64,000 nt of DNA, from positions 4,614,631 to 4,678,630 of the forward strand of contig ML682014.1 of assembly GCA_007922195.1 (NCBI GenBank), written 5' to 3'. Position numbers and translations under genes: made by a program. Within the stretch, counting starts at the first letter, position 1. Each line of letters starts with the position of its first letter. Origin of the DNA: Podocnemis expansa (Eukaryota; Chordata; Testudines; Podocnemididae). The notes beneath the pieces are model-generated. The model was not told where the DNA came from. It worked only from the letters and a program-made list of their open reading frames with translations, and made no database searches. Below, one piece after another: positions 11,676 through 23,500 of the stretch.

Positions 11676-13904
11676 CTTCAACAATACTTATGTAGCCATT
11701 CATGCTAATAAGGTTTAATTTAATTAATTAGTTTTTTATTGGATATAGGTTTCATGGTATGTTTCTCTTCCTTGTTGGCTGAGTGTAACTCTTAGAATCG
11801 AGTTCCAAGTGTATCTTCTTACTCTCTATTTTAATAATTAAGATGCAGTAATGAGCATGGGAACAGACACAACTGAAAAGATTGTCATGAAAGGGACTTC
11901 ATTTATACCAAATCACCTTTCAAAAAGGAATATTTAAGAACTGCTATATTTTGGGTCATCTGTTATGTCTGATTATAATTTTCTGCGTATAAGGTTTTTT
12001 CTTGCATTAATGCATCACCTAAATGTTATTTTTAGTTTTTTACAATAATTGAAAATTCATAAATAAAAGTTAAAAAAGAAGGATGAGGAAGAAAAAGCAA
12101 CCTATCCAGGATTTCTTAGACTGCATATGTCAGACTTTACTAAAATAATATAGAACAATGGAAGGGTCTAATAAAGCATATGTAGATTGTAGTTTTATGC
12201 TGGTACTCCATTGTTAGTTTCTGTACACTGTGGAGCTATTTATATTCTATAAAAGAAAGTCACTGATTTTAAGATTTGTGCTGAAAAGCATGTATATAAA
12301 ATGTGTGTCTGTGTGGGGTTCTGCATGTGCATAAATACAGACACAAAAATAACTCTAATACTGTTCATGCAATGTTATGGCTGAAATTTTATGTATTCAA
12401 TATCAGGAAATTCAATGTTATGGTTACCAAAACCACAGTAATGGCCACATTTCACTTAGATATTAAACCAACAACCAAAAATTCAATGGACTAGTGATTT
12501 GTGGAGCCTCAGTATATCCTGTAGGCTTGGTGCTCTGCTGATTGGCCTCAGACTTTTCTCCCTTAAGCACTTTTTATTTGTGTCCCTTTGCTTTAAATTG
12601 TCTCATATGGCCAGGGAAACTGAAGAAAGGGAATGGGAAACCAAGAACAGACATCATGTTTTAGGTCCTGGAAGGGATGTACTACCCAACACACTGGTAC
12701 TAAGACATCCCTAAATTATAACTCTGATTCTCATTCTGGAGAACTTAAGTCACTGGTTTTTTGAATCAATAGGTTAGATAATACAAATACTTGAATTATC
12801 CTGGCTTTTACACATCAGGTGATTGAACATTTGCAAAACAGTTTGGATTGTTTTTTGGGTTTTTTTTAAATGGCATAAGGAGCTAGGGATTATTTGCTTT
12901 TTGTACCGTTAGTTAAAATTCTAAATACTTCCACAATTAAGAGACATGCTATACATTTTTGGGGAGCTAATTTGCAATTTGTAACAAATGAAATATATCA
13001 TGAAAATTATATTGTAGCCATCCATACCCAATTAGTCTCAAGGAATGTTAGATGGCTATATAGATTGTGAATATTTTTTAATTAGCTTTGGAAATAGTCT
13101 GCAATTATTGACTAAATCTGGCAGACACATTTTATGTTACCTACTGTTGTTACATACTGCTAACTGTTTTAGTCTGTGTGGGGAAAAATGAATAGCAAAT
13201 CACATTGGTAATTTGAAGAGCTTTGAGTAGAATATCTATTGACCATTTAGAACAATAATCAAGATTTAGGCAAGATTTCTAAAAATAAAGTATTCTTTAA
13301 AAGAAAAGAAAGGATGACTATTTTAATACAGAAAAGTGCTTAAAACAAAAATAAATGAAAATAAATTAGTCATGGACCAGATATTAAGAAATGCCAATTG
13401 CTGTTTCTAATTTTGAAAATGTTTTCTACTAATCTCTTGAGTCTACTTAAAATTCTTCAGTCATACAAAAGCCTTGAGCTTTCCTACAGCTAGTCAGTAA
13501 AGAACATCTGAAGTATTTGTGGTATTTGTGTGGTAAGTGGATAAGGTGCAAGGAAGCTCTTGCAACAATATTCTCAATACATTCGTGCAGGGAATTGTTA
13601 AGAGTACGTTGGCTTGCACACTCATAAAGAAATGTTTGATCTCCTTTTCTTCCATTTAAAAATTCAGACCTGATATGTACATAGTTCTCAGTGGGGATAT
13701 GCTGAATATAGTAATAATAATTACAATAAATGAGAGTATGGTGTTGAAATTTAAACTAAAAGAAAATAATATTATGTCTGTCATTTTCTACAGAAAGAAC
13801 CATTTATGTTTCCTTTTTTATAAAATACTTTGCATTCACTTTCTGTTTAATCTAACTCTGTTGCCCTTTAGTTAGCAATGTTATTGGCATTGTGATTAGT
13901 AATG
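11676..13904. other. AT-rich non-coding stretch
   Basis: I see no gene, RNA or recognisable mobile element here. Short frames such as 12303-12494 and 12499-12714 have no family resemblance. Confidence 0.5.
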
Positions 13905-14120
13905 TAGCGCATCCTAGAGGCCCCAGGAAAGACTGTTCTTCTACTGGGATAGGCATTATACAAACACATAAATGACAGTCCTTGCCTCAGAGAGATTACA
14001 ATGAAAATGGGCAAGCTACACAAAGGTGGGAGAAAGGAATTGTTTCCATTTTACCAAAGGGGAACTGAGGAATAGGGAAATTAAGTGCTCAATGTCACAT
14101 GAATAGGTGCCACTCATTAG
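13905..14120 (-). repeat. MIR/CORE-SINE-like fragment
   Basis: Order of landmarks: CTAGAGGCCCCAGG, AGGCATTATACAAACACATA, CAGTCCTTGCCTCAGAGAG, then GGGGAACTGAGG and AATTAAGTGCTCAATGTCAC. The last part resembles the reverse complement of the MIR core (GTGACCTTGGGCAAGTCAC ... TGCCTCAGTTTCC). Old and diverged. Same composite family as 14936-15055, 33465-33560, 47700-47825 and 49640-49830. Confidence 0.6.
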
Positions 14121-14336
14121 AGTAACAATCTCCAAATGGCACATACTCTTAGACTGATTTTATATTGTATAGAACTCTCATAACCTTACACAGTCTGATG
14201 ATGTGTATGATATAGTCTGTAGTAAATCTTATTTCCTAAAAGACAAAAGACTCAACAGCGCTGTAAAGCAAATAAATCTTAATATACTTTTATCTTAATT
14301 TACACCTGGGCTATGTAGGCATTGCTTGTATATGAG

Positions 14337-14851
14337 CATAGGTGGATTAATACATGGGCCTATGGGGTAGCCCTTCACTGTCTGGTGCTGGAGGGGGAGC
14401 GGAGCTGCTCTGAGCTGGAGGCTGGGCTCTGCAATTGTATTGTGAGTCCTGCCCTGCCCCTGGCGGCCAAGTGGTCCAGCCCCAGGGGCGGGGTGGGCCA
14501 GTCTGTAGACCAGGCTCTGCTCTCCTGCCCCACCCCTGGGCCAGCAGGTATGCCACTGGGAGCAGGGCAGGACCAGCTGTTGAGCCACACAGTGCAGCCC
14601 ATGGCTCAGCCAGGCCACACTGGAAGCTGCCCCACATGCACCGGTGAACCCTGCTGCCCCGGGGGGGCAATCAGTTGGGCCAGGGCCAGCCTCTGGCTCC
14701 ACTCCGCCACCCAGCACTAGCCCTCTCACAGGGAGCAGGGCCCCAGACTTATGTGGGGAGGCTGCGGCTCCAGGTGAGGGCAGGTGGGACCCCAGGTGGC
14801 GCCTGCCAGTGGAGGAGGTCCAGGGGCCCAGAGACCCCTAATACACCACTG
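14337..14851. mobile_element. GC-rich hAT-type MITE
   Basis: The terminal regions CATAGGTGGATTAATACATG and CCCCTAATACACCACTG are inverted relative to each other. They are flanked by an 8-bp duplication, TATATGAG (14329-14336) versus TGTATGAG (14852-14859), matching 7 of 8. Eight-bp duplications and CAG...CTG ends are typical of hAT elements. The 515-bp interior is strongly GC-rich, so frames stay open on both strands; none is a gene. Confidence 0.7.
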
Positions 14852-14935
14852 TGTATGAGACACAGCTAAATAAGATACAGCACAAAATACACAGGAGACA
14901 ACCGTTTGGGCAAGAGACACTACTTATTTATTTCT

Positions 14936-15055
14936 AATGCATGAGCACCAAGAGGCCACTAATAAAGTATCAGTGTCATATTATAGGATGCACTCCACAC
15001 ACAGAGTGGCAACATGGCCCCTGTCCCCAAAATTGTACTAAGTCAATAAATCCAA
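14936..15055 (-). repeat. MIR/CORE-SINE-like fragment
   Basis: Contains GAGCACCAAGAGGCCACTAA, then CACACACAGAGTGGCAACAT and CCCCTGTCCCCAAAATTGTA. This is the same order as the family's 'AGCACCTAGAGGCC ... GTCCCTGCCCCAAAGAGCTTAC' composite. Diverged. Confidence 0.45.
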
Positions 15056-16729
15056 GCAGTGACCTTTAGAAAAACTGAATTTTAAGATTCACCAGATAAA
15101 TATTCTCTGTCTGTAAAGGTTTTACTAGGGTGGAAAATTTAACAAAAATTGTGCCCTAATGAACAGGGAGATATCAAGATTACTGAGATTTATTTATGCA
15201 AAATATCTAGTCATCACTGTTTGTGCTTACAGAAGGTGGTAATGACTTTAACCGTATGTTAGAGACTCTGTCTTAATTGATCAAGGACAGCTCAGTTATT
15301 AAGCTATTAACAGAAATACTCAGTCATTAAAAGAATTAGAGAAGTGTGTGTGTGTGTGTGAGATGCATTTGCAGTTTCCATAAATATCCAGGAAAACAGG
15401 CAGGAAGGGCTGGGGAAATTCCTAGTCAGAAGTTTTGTAGTGGAGCACAGAAAGACAGAGCAGCATTAGGCATGCTACTCATTCCCTCATTCTAATTGCT
15501 TTCCTTAGTAGTATTTAAAGAAAGTGACTTTCTCTGTGATTCTATACTATTGTAACAAAACTGATTTGTTCTTAGTATTATTCTGTCACATGATGCTTTC
15601 CATTGCCATTCAACATGCTCCTATATGAAGGTCTAAGGCACTTGTGACAGTTTGAAAAATTTGTCAGTGTAAAATACATTCATTCTGGTTGATTTTATGG
15701 AATGCTGACTCGGTGAATACTTCAGTGTATGTTGGAACAGCCATTTGAATATAGTCCTTTGCAGACTAGGATGAGGGAAGAGCAACAGACACAATGAAGG
15801 GTCCTTCCCTGAACAGCTTTTCATTCAAATGGAAGCACATAGTCCAGTGAGACAGCTGCAGTCTAAAGGAAACCAGCTCCCTCCAAGTTGTCTGCAGATG
15901 GTGGGGATGGAATAATCCCCAACAGAAAACACGGACCAAAGACAAATGGTGTTAGAAACTGCCATTAAAAGGGGGCATGCTTGTGGTGCATGCTAACCTC
16001 TTGACTGCCAGACCTGAAGAATCAAAAGGCAGCTTATTGAAGGGAAACAGATCCTGATCAGAACCTGAAAGCTGAACAGGAGAGACATGCAGGAAGGACC
16101 TGGGACCCCTGAAAATATTGATCAAAACTGAGAACTTTTAGAGTGCTGAGGACACTGAAGAGAGGGACTTCAGCACACATTTTGTCATTTCAGTAGACAT
16201 GTATATCTCTTGTGGTTGGTCTATGAGTAAATTGTGATTGGTTTAAAAATTCCTTTGCAGAGGTTGTATATTATTTTCTTCAACTACCATTTGTCCCAGA
16301 AGAGTTATAATATGAACGGGAGTACCCATTACTTCTCATTATGCAGTTGCAGTTCTCATAATGGTATGCATAAGGTACTGGGGAGACTTGGGGTTCACTA
16401 TTCATTTTGGCACTTAGGGCAGCTAGATCGTGGAATCACATTCTCTAGAAGTGATAGCTGTCAGAGAATGTGGCCAGGATGTGTGCCCAAGAGACCAGAG
16501 ACTATGCTTGAACCCTGCCCAGAACCAGAGGAGTTTTGAGGAGCACAGATCCAGTGTGAGTTCAAACACAGCAGTCGATTTTGTGTCCATCAGAGGCTTT
16601 TGAACAAGTCTGTGACAACTGCTATGCTTGTATTATTCATCGTCCTAGGATGAGACAAGGGATTCACCATGGGATGATTCCATTTGCCATAAACTTTTTT
16701 GTGTGCCATCTAAAGGAGTCAGAATAATT
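15056..16729. other. Non-coding stretch with a (TG)n tract
   Basis: A (TG)n microsatellite of about nine units lies at 15343-15361. Nothing else was recognised. The perfect 9-bp left target-site copy AGAATAATT of the next element is at 16721-16729. Confidence 0.5.
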
Positions 16730-16904
16730 TAAGTTCCAAAGGGGTAGCCACGTTAGTCTAGTGCAATAAAACAAACGAGTCCTGTGGCACTTAAAAGACT
16801 AACAAATTTATATATTGCATGAGCTTCTGTGGGAGTAGGATTTCCTCCCAAAAAAGCTGATGCAATAAATACATTTGTTAGGCTTTAAGTGTCACAGGAC
16901 TCCT
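16730..16904. mobile_element. Palindromic PLE pLTR pair with perfect 9-bp TSD
   Basis: An antisense pLTR starting GTTCCAAAGGGGTAGCC is followed directly by a sense half pLTR ending CACAGGACTCCT. The arms (about 16776-16840 and 16841-16904) meet without a spacer inside the stem II hairpin region. Both hammerhead motifs are broken. The whole unit is flanked by AGAATAATT at 16721-16729 and 16905-16913, a perfect 9-bp duplication, so the inverted pair inserted as a single event. Confidence 0.85.
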
Positions 16905-17425
16905 AGAATAATTCAGTGCTAATAATAACGTCAGGTATTAAGCTCCCACGGAGATATCAAATGGGAAGTAGTTAAACAGAATTAAAGCACGTATTTTTAA
17001 AAAGTTACAAAAACCAATGCTATACAGCATCAAGTAACACTACTGACATTATGGACTGAGCTGGGGAAGAGGCATGGAAAAACCCACCATTTACTTCATC
17101 TGGAACTATTTATATACCCAATGTTAAACATGTACTTTTGTAACATCTTATAGCATCCAGCATCAGTGCAAGACAGCCTAGAGGTGCTCAATAGCCTCTA
17201 GTGTTCTGAGCATCATCCCTCTCTTCAGGCTCAAATCTCCCATCTCGCAACTCCTCCGAAAGTCTGAGAAGTAGGATGTCTGCGTATCTCTTACCCAGTT
17301 GGTTGATTTAAGATATAAAATGTGTGCTTAAAGCATTATATTATTGTGGGGCCTCCTCTTGCAGGATATCTGAAGTCCCTTCCTGTTTGCAAATCAAGTT
17401 GTGTTATAGAATCTTTCTGTGTAGT

Positions 17426-18048
17426 CAGGGCTTTTTTTGTGGTGGTACTCAAGGACTATCTAAATCTAGCTACTTAGTTCAGACTTGCTTCGTTCGAACT
17501 AAGCAGTTCAAAGTTAGTTCGAACTAACCGCATTTTTTTAGTTGGAACTAACTTTCTATTTTGAACTAACTGTGGTTTTTCTTTTTGTTTTTAGTTTGTA
17601 CTAACCTTTTAGTTAAAACTAAAAAAGAATGGCTAGTTTGAACTAAAAGTTAGTTTAAAAAAAAAAAGTCAGTTCAAACTATCCACTAGTTTGAATCTAT
17701 CTAGTTCAGACTAGCATGACTACATTGTGCTAGTTCAAATTAAAGTCTGAAATAAGCTTGAAATAAGTAGTTAGTTCAAACTTACCATTCAAACTAACTA
17801 GTTTGAAATGAGCTTTGCTTAGTTCAAGCTAAAATTTTTTTTAGTTAGAACTAGGCAAAGTCTAGTGTAGACAGATCAAATTAGTTCAGATTAAGCCTCC
17901 TTAATATAACATAGCCAAGGGTACTGAGTACTCACACCTTTTTCTTCACAGCAATGTGGACCTGGCTTTCGCCGCCACCAGCGGCACCAGTTTCCTGGCC
18001 AAGTACTGGCACCCCATCACCCCCTTCTTTTAATACAAAAAATCACTG
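17426..18048. mobile_element. hAT-type element interrupted by a MITE
   Basis: The left end CAGGGCTTTTTTTGTGG and the right end, whose complement is CAGTGATTTTTTGTAT, form terminal inverted repeats. They are bracketed by TGTGTAGT (17418-17425) and TGTGTGAT (18049-18056), 6 of 8 matching. A MITE occupies 17454-17916. Without it, the sequence GGTGGTACTCAAG joins GGTACTGAGTACTC continuously. The remaining element is about 160 bp and non-coding. Confidence 0.65.
17454..17916. mobile_element. TCGA-palindrome MITE, AGTTCGAACTA group, nested
   Basis: The interior is an array of AGTTCGAACTA-type words and decayed forms such as TAGTTCAAACT. Near the right end TCTAGTGTAGACA and the terminal ACATAGCC recall the shared terminus of this MITE group, separated by about 38 bp of extra sequence. 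Three-bp duplications AAG flank it at 17451-17453 and 17917-17919. Inserted into the hAT element 17426-18048. Confidence 0.7.
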
Positions 18049-19345
18049 TGTGTGATTATACACCTTCTTTATTCTATAGTAGATTATGCCCTCGTTAATT
18101 CAAGTCTTCACCCCACACATTCACCTTTCGCATGGCCGATGTGGCTGAATTTGCTTGCATCATTTGTTAATGTTCTCTTCAGAGAGTAGAGTTTAGAACC
18201 TTATTTGAGTTTGACAGATCAGCTAACATTTTACTTTGGTGCAAAAAATATGAGCTGCATGAATATTATAATAAAGTAACCTTGAAGAGACAACTTAATT
18301 AGTATTTAAGTGTTTCTGAATTACAATGAAATTCCTATGGAAATATGAACACCTACCTGCATATCAAATAAAGTCACTAAGTTCATTGCTTTTACAGTAA
18401 ATATCACTTGAGTTCATAACAAATGGATTCTTTAAAAGAATATATTATCAAAAAGTAATGCATTATTTCAAAGGTTTATCTACATTAGTGTGCATAAATG
18501 ATGTGCAGGCTTGTAGGAAAGACTGGGGACTAAAAACCAGCATGAGCTGAGTAGACACAGAGTGACCTTGGATGAGTCATTTTGACCTGTTTGTGCCTCA
18601 GTCAGCCCAGCTGGAAAATTGCATGAAAAGCAAAAGCTCATTGATAACCAGATGCTACATCTAAGCTGAGTTTCCCTGGCCAATAAAGGACATACACAAG
18701 TATCTGTTAAGTTAATTTCACACTCAGCACAAAGAAGGTCTTTCTACTGTAGTGAAAATGTGGAACCAAGAGGGGATGCATTTTTGTCTCTTTTCTGCTT
18801 TCTGAAAAATACCTAGTCTAAATAGTTTCTTCTATGTTTTCAATCCATGCCATGCAAGGGGTGTTGTCATTCAAAGATCCCTTTCAATGTTTATATCACC
18901 ATATCTTTGCTAACGATAGTGGAGCAGACCTTTGTCAGTGTCAGGGTGAAATGGGCAAAGTGTTTGGCATAAACAAAAAGCTGATGTTTGTGTTTTGGTT
19001 GAAGCTTTGCAGCCCAAGGGAAGCTGATTTTCTTTCCCTCTTTTTCCTAAGACATGTCAGTGACTATCGTGCAATGAAGTCTGAAGTGCATCTTTGTGAC
19101 AAGCAACACCCCCTACCATACAACTGAAAAGCTCACAGAGGCACAAAACCAAAATCCTTTTCTTTTTAGGATGTTTCTGTGATGCTTAGCAGCTGCGTTG
19201 CGAGTTGTCTCTTTCTCTCACACAGTCTGTACATGTCTCACTCCTCTGTTAACGTACTTCAATGACTAGAATGAAGAGAATCCTAATGTATTTGACTGAA
19301 ACTGGCAGGAGTACACAAGAAAATATATATTTTGATTTTCTAACA
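18049..19345. other. Non-coding stretch with a MIR-like fragment
   Basis: Apart from the MIR-like piece at 18535-18620 I recognise nothing. The frame 18834-19127 is not similar to any family I know. Confidence 0.5.
18535..18620 (+). repeat. MIR-like SINE core
   Basis: GAGTGACCTTGGATGAGTCA followed by GTTTGTGCCTCAGTCAGCCC and CTGGAAAATT matches the MIR core order (GTGACCTTGGGCAAGTCA, TGTGCCTCAGTTTCCC, CTGTAAAATG). Confidence 0.65.
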
Positions 19346-19452
19346 TTTTGGTCAGACTTATGCTATCACATGAAATCTTTCACTCGCTCTTGGGAGAACA
19401 ACTGATAAAAGTCTTTTACAATGACAGACAGACTGCAAGTTATTGAAAACAC
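19346..19452 (+). repeat. Direct duplication, copy 1 (partner 20459-20561)
   Basis: Starts TTTTGGTCAGAC and runs through TTTCACTCGCTCTTGGGAGA to GTTATTGAAAAC. The partner copy 1.1 kb downstream is about 95% identical by eye, and the similarity stops sharply on both sides. The source family was not recognised. Confidence 0.8.
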
Positions 19453-20458
19453 GACAGTACAGAACTTTGTCCCATCACACTGCAGGAAACACGGGAGGCA
19501 ATAAATATGGTTTTAATTAGGCTGAAACTTTATTTACTTAAAATATCTGGAAGCACCCAGCAACTGTAATGTAGGTCATCATTATTTCCTTAATCATTTC
19601 CACATAATCACCAACCTTGTCCCAGTCACATCAACGTCCCTGAATATCAGATAAAAAGGGGATAATTAAAGGAGGGAGTCATCCCTCTACTGTACGAAAT
19701 GTAGGAGCCCCAAAATCCACTTCCTCTGTCCTCTTGATGGGTGCTTTCTTCAAATCCTTTCTAATCCATTTTACCTGATATCCCTTGCATACTGAGTATC
19801 TGCACTGGACATCTGGCACAAGGAGGGGCCAGCAGTTATGGCTGGCTGTATCCTTCCCCATCCAGGTCTGTTAGGTTCCCAGAAATTTACAGATCCCTTC
19901 CTTAACAATGAACAAAAATATATCTGTTCCTCTATCAATCCTCCCTGAATAACTCAGGTGCCCAGTAAAACATGTGATGGTGAAGAATTACCAAATTATC
20001 TTGGTTATGTATGAATTTAGCCACCACCTTATTTACATACTTCCCAGTCATATTGACTATTGGGGGTTAATGTCCCACTGTCATATCCTGCACTGCAATG
20101 TCAGACCAAATAATCATGACTCCTGGGAACAATTCCTGAACCTACCCCAAATCCTTCTTAACTCTCATCACTATGTCTTCCCAAATTATTTTCACTGAGG
20201 TAAATAATAATTTAATCTGGTACATGCAGCTGGGCTGCTAGAGTGTGCATAAGGGGCATCAGCTGGCCCCAGAGCATGCATCTCCTGTCATACCTACTTA
20301 AGAATGCTTCAGCCCATAGACCCAGCCAATGACCCAGAAGCCCTTTTGTGAAGCTAGTATAAAATATCATGTCCACAGATCGACACCACCATTCACTTCA
20401 AATTGGAAACACAGGACAATTAGCTATGATTCTCTATTTGAGGTCTTATGTATGTCTG

Positions 20459-20561
20459 TTTTGGTCAGACATGCTATCACATGAAATCTTTCACTCGCTC
20501 TTGGGAGAACAACTGATAAAAGTCTGTTACAATGGCAGACAGACTGGGAGTTATTGAAAAC
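20459..20561 (+). repeat. Direct duplication, copy 2
   Basis: Partner of 19346-19452 in the same orientation, differing by a 2-bp gap and a few substitutions. The sequence between the copies (19453-20458) and after this copy (to about 21165) is pyrimidine-rich and unlike the AT-rich surroundings. That would fit an old retroelement, but no LTR ends, primer-binding site or recognisable protein was found. Confidence 0.8.
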
Positions 20562-23500
20562 AACTCCATGCTCTTCTCAGCCATGGCCATTATGCTTCTC
20601 GTCCTTATGCTCTCCTGTTTCCCTACCACCCCTTGGTGTTGTTCCAACTCATCCCTCATTGTCCTTGCCAGCATCATGCTCTGTCTCCTGGGTCCTATAA
20701 GTAGTTGATTTCCCTTTCCTTGTCCTGTAGCATCTTTGAACCTTTAATTGCAGGCAGACAATCTGCCCAGATTCAATCTATTCTTTGCCTGCTTCCCGAA
20801 GCCTTAGTGTTTTTTGTCCTGAACTGGGAGGTTTGCCCACAAAGACCTTTGCTACTTACTTGGGGAGAAGTGTCCCCTGATCCCATCTCGAGAGCAGTCC
20901 AACCACCCTGATCCATATCACACTAACTGGCCAGCGGGTTGCTCCTCCTACTCACAAACTTGGAACCCCATCTTTGTATCTGCACATGTAAAAGATGGCT
21001 TCTTTGGGACCGCATGAGGCATAAATACCTCCTAGCTCTTCAGATCAGCAGGAAGGACAATGATTCCCCTCCTAATGCTGGTGCAGCTACTTCCTGCCCT
21101 TCCCTGTTCCACTCCTGTAAACTATCATCCTGGACAAGGACCGACCACATTAAGCTGAAGTGAGCAGATTCTTGCCTCAATTAGTTCACGGGGGAGCGTG
21201 ACTGAGAGCAAAACAATTGAAACAAAAGCAAAGAGACAAATAAAAATGTTCAAGTCAGAAAGAATTTGGTAAGAGTCAAAGTGTGGATAATATTTTAAGT
21301 CTAGGAACAGGAAACAGTGACCAGAGAAAATGAGCACAGAGCCTTCCTCTCTGTTATATATGCCCATTTTTTTCATGGACAACTACATTTGTATCAATGG
21401 AATACATGTTAAATTAACTGGTTGTTATGGAAAGATAAGACAGAAAATCAAATATGTCTGAACAGTTTTAGCAAAAAGAAATCAAAGTGCCTCTCCAAAT
21501 GCTTCATTAAATGAACAAAGAATGCACAAAGGAATAATTTAAAAAAATAACAAAATAAAGAAAATGAGAATGGAAAGGGAGAAGAGGTTGGGAGGAATGA
21601 GAAAGAAACATAGTATTTTTAAACCTGCCATGACTGAGTATGCTATAGTAAGATGTATTATTAATATAATTTGCCAATAAGAACTGAAACATCACATGAT
21701 AATTTTGATAATTAAAAACAACAAAAAGCCTAGTCATTTCAAATGATAGGGTTCCCAACAATGTAACTACCAAACTACCTAGTTCAAGCTGCTACATATG
21801 GTTACCCGTGGCACCTTCTGTATCCTAAAATTCTATACCTTTAGGCATTGCCATACAAGTATTTCATTCCCACTGGAAATTTCTGGAACCATGTTACAAC
21901 AGCCGTCCACAGCCCTTCTCTGGAGCAATGATGTAAGAGAAAGCAAATGCCAAATGCAATGGCCATAAATCATTTAGTAACCAAAACAGGTCTGCAACCT
22001 ATCCCAATTAATTATATTATCATTGTTGTTATTATGTAGGGCATCCCAGATGACTCTTCCCAGCATCTTCAGTCTTGATGTCTGACATTGTTCTTATGTA
22101 AAACGGGGAAAATCAGGACAGACTCCACTGCTGTCTGTATAAAAAGACAATTAAGAGCAATATCATGTTCTCAGTGTTGCAGACCATCTTAAAAAGTCCC
22201 AGACATGTTTTGTGTATATTTGTACTAAATTAGCAAAACACTTAAGCTTGAGCTTAAATATAAGTACATATGTAAACCCATCTTTATTCAGCAAAGCAAT
22301 AAGTATGTGCTTATAAATGTATTAAATGCATTGGATGAAGTTAAAGCATGAGTTTAAAAATTAAATCAGTGGGATTTATATGCTCTGTTAAATAAGGATG
22401 GGATTGTTCATTTTCTTAAAATGGCGCGCTTGAATTCTTTGCTGAGTTGAGGCCATTTTTTTAAGCAGTGTCGCAAGTTGATCTGTTGCCGTGTTGCCTC
22501 AGTACAGAGTGTTGTTTCTCAGCAAGATGACAGAATGTCTTGTTCTCACATAGTTTTGTGACAAAAAAAAGTCACAGATACAATTCACTTGTTTGTCCCC
22601 AACCTAAATTTATGAGATGCTCTCAAATCCTAAAGTTGGCCTTTTGGGATGTCACGCCAGAAAGACTGGATTTCAGGTAAAAATGAAGTAGGAACAGCAA
22701 CCACTATATTTGAAATAAACTGCATATAAACTAAAGGGAAGCAGTGTAAAGAGAATTTTTTTCTCATAGGCTTTTAAAAAAAAGTTCATGCCATGGTCAT
22801 GACTACCTGTATTATTTCTGAAGTTATAACTATAAATCTAATAGGTGAAATAATTAATACTATTATGTTTTGTATAATAAAAAATAAATATGTCAGATTA
22901 AATCCTCATCATTAGAATAACAGGGGAATTTGTTGTCAGCAGTGTTTTTTTACCTTTGAAATCTCAACTGCCAGTTCTTATTGTTGATTAACTTGGTTAA
23001 GAAGAGGGTTATTCAGACTGTTTTGGGGTGAGATGTCATATTAATTAAATGGTCACTTTGAGGGCTTACAGTCTGGTTATTTTGTTTTGGGTCTGTTGGC
23101 TAGAATTAGAATATCTGAAAACATATTTGAAAATACTAACAAAATTATACTTTTGTAACCCCATTAAAATTAATGGTGATAGGCAATGGATTGGGCACAA
23201 TTTGGGCCAAAATTCTCACAGCTTGGTCGGTGCACTGGAATATTTGTGTGTATGTAGGGAGACTGGGAGAAGGAAACAAATATCTAGAAGAATGAAAATC
23301 TAGTTTTACACACAGTCCACGACCTGCAGTAAATGGAATTATATTCCTTACTTCAAGAGCTGGGCGCAAGGGACTATATCTACAGCTGGTTCATCTTTAC
23401 AAACTAATCTCTTATACGCCCAACCCATAGTTGATTTTACCTAGTGGCTCTTCTTGGTTTGTCATTCCTTATGACTTCCTCTAGCATATTCAAGATCCTT

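Noticed and set aside
14295..14920. Several long overlapping frames on both strands, up to 144 codons
   Set aside because: They all lie in or at the edge of the GC-rich hAT MITE 14337-14851. Open frames in all phases are expected from the base composition, and the peptides are low-complexity Gly/Pro/Ala-rich with no domain.
19679..19861. Possible retroviral-like peptide on the minus strand
   Set aside because: Sixty codons with no diagnostic motif such as a protease, zinc knuckle or reverse-transcriptase block; not enough to call an endogenous retrovirus.
20532..20708. 58-codon frame with two hydrophobic stretches (AMAIMLLVLMLSC and SSLIVLASIMLCLLG)
   Set aside because: It begins in the duplicated 100-bp unit, the other copy gives an unrelated continuation, and hydrophobic peptides arise easily from pyrimidine-rich sequence. 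No known family.
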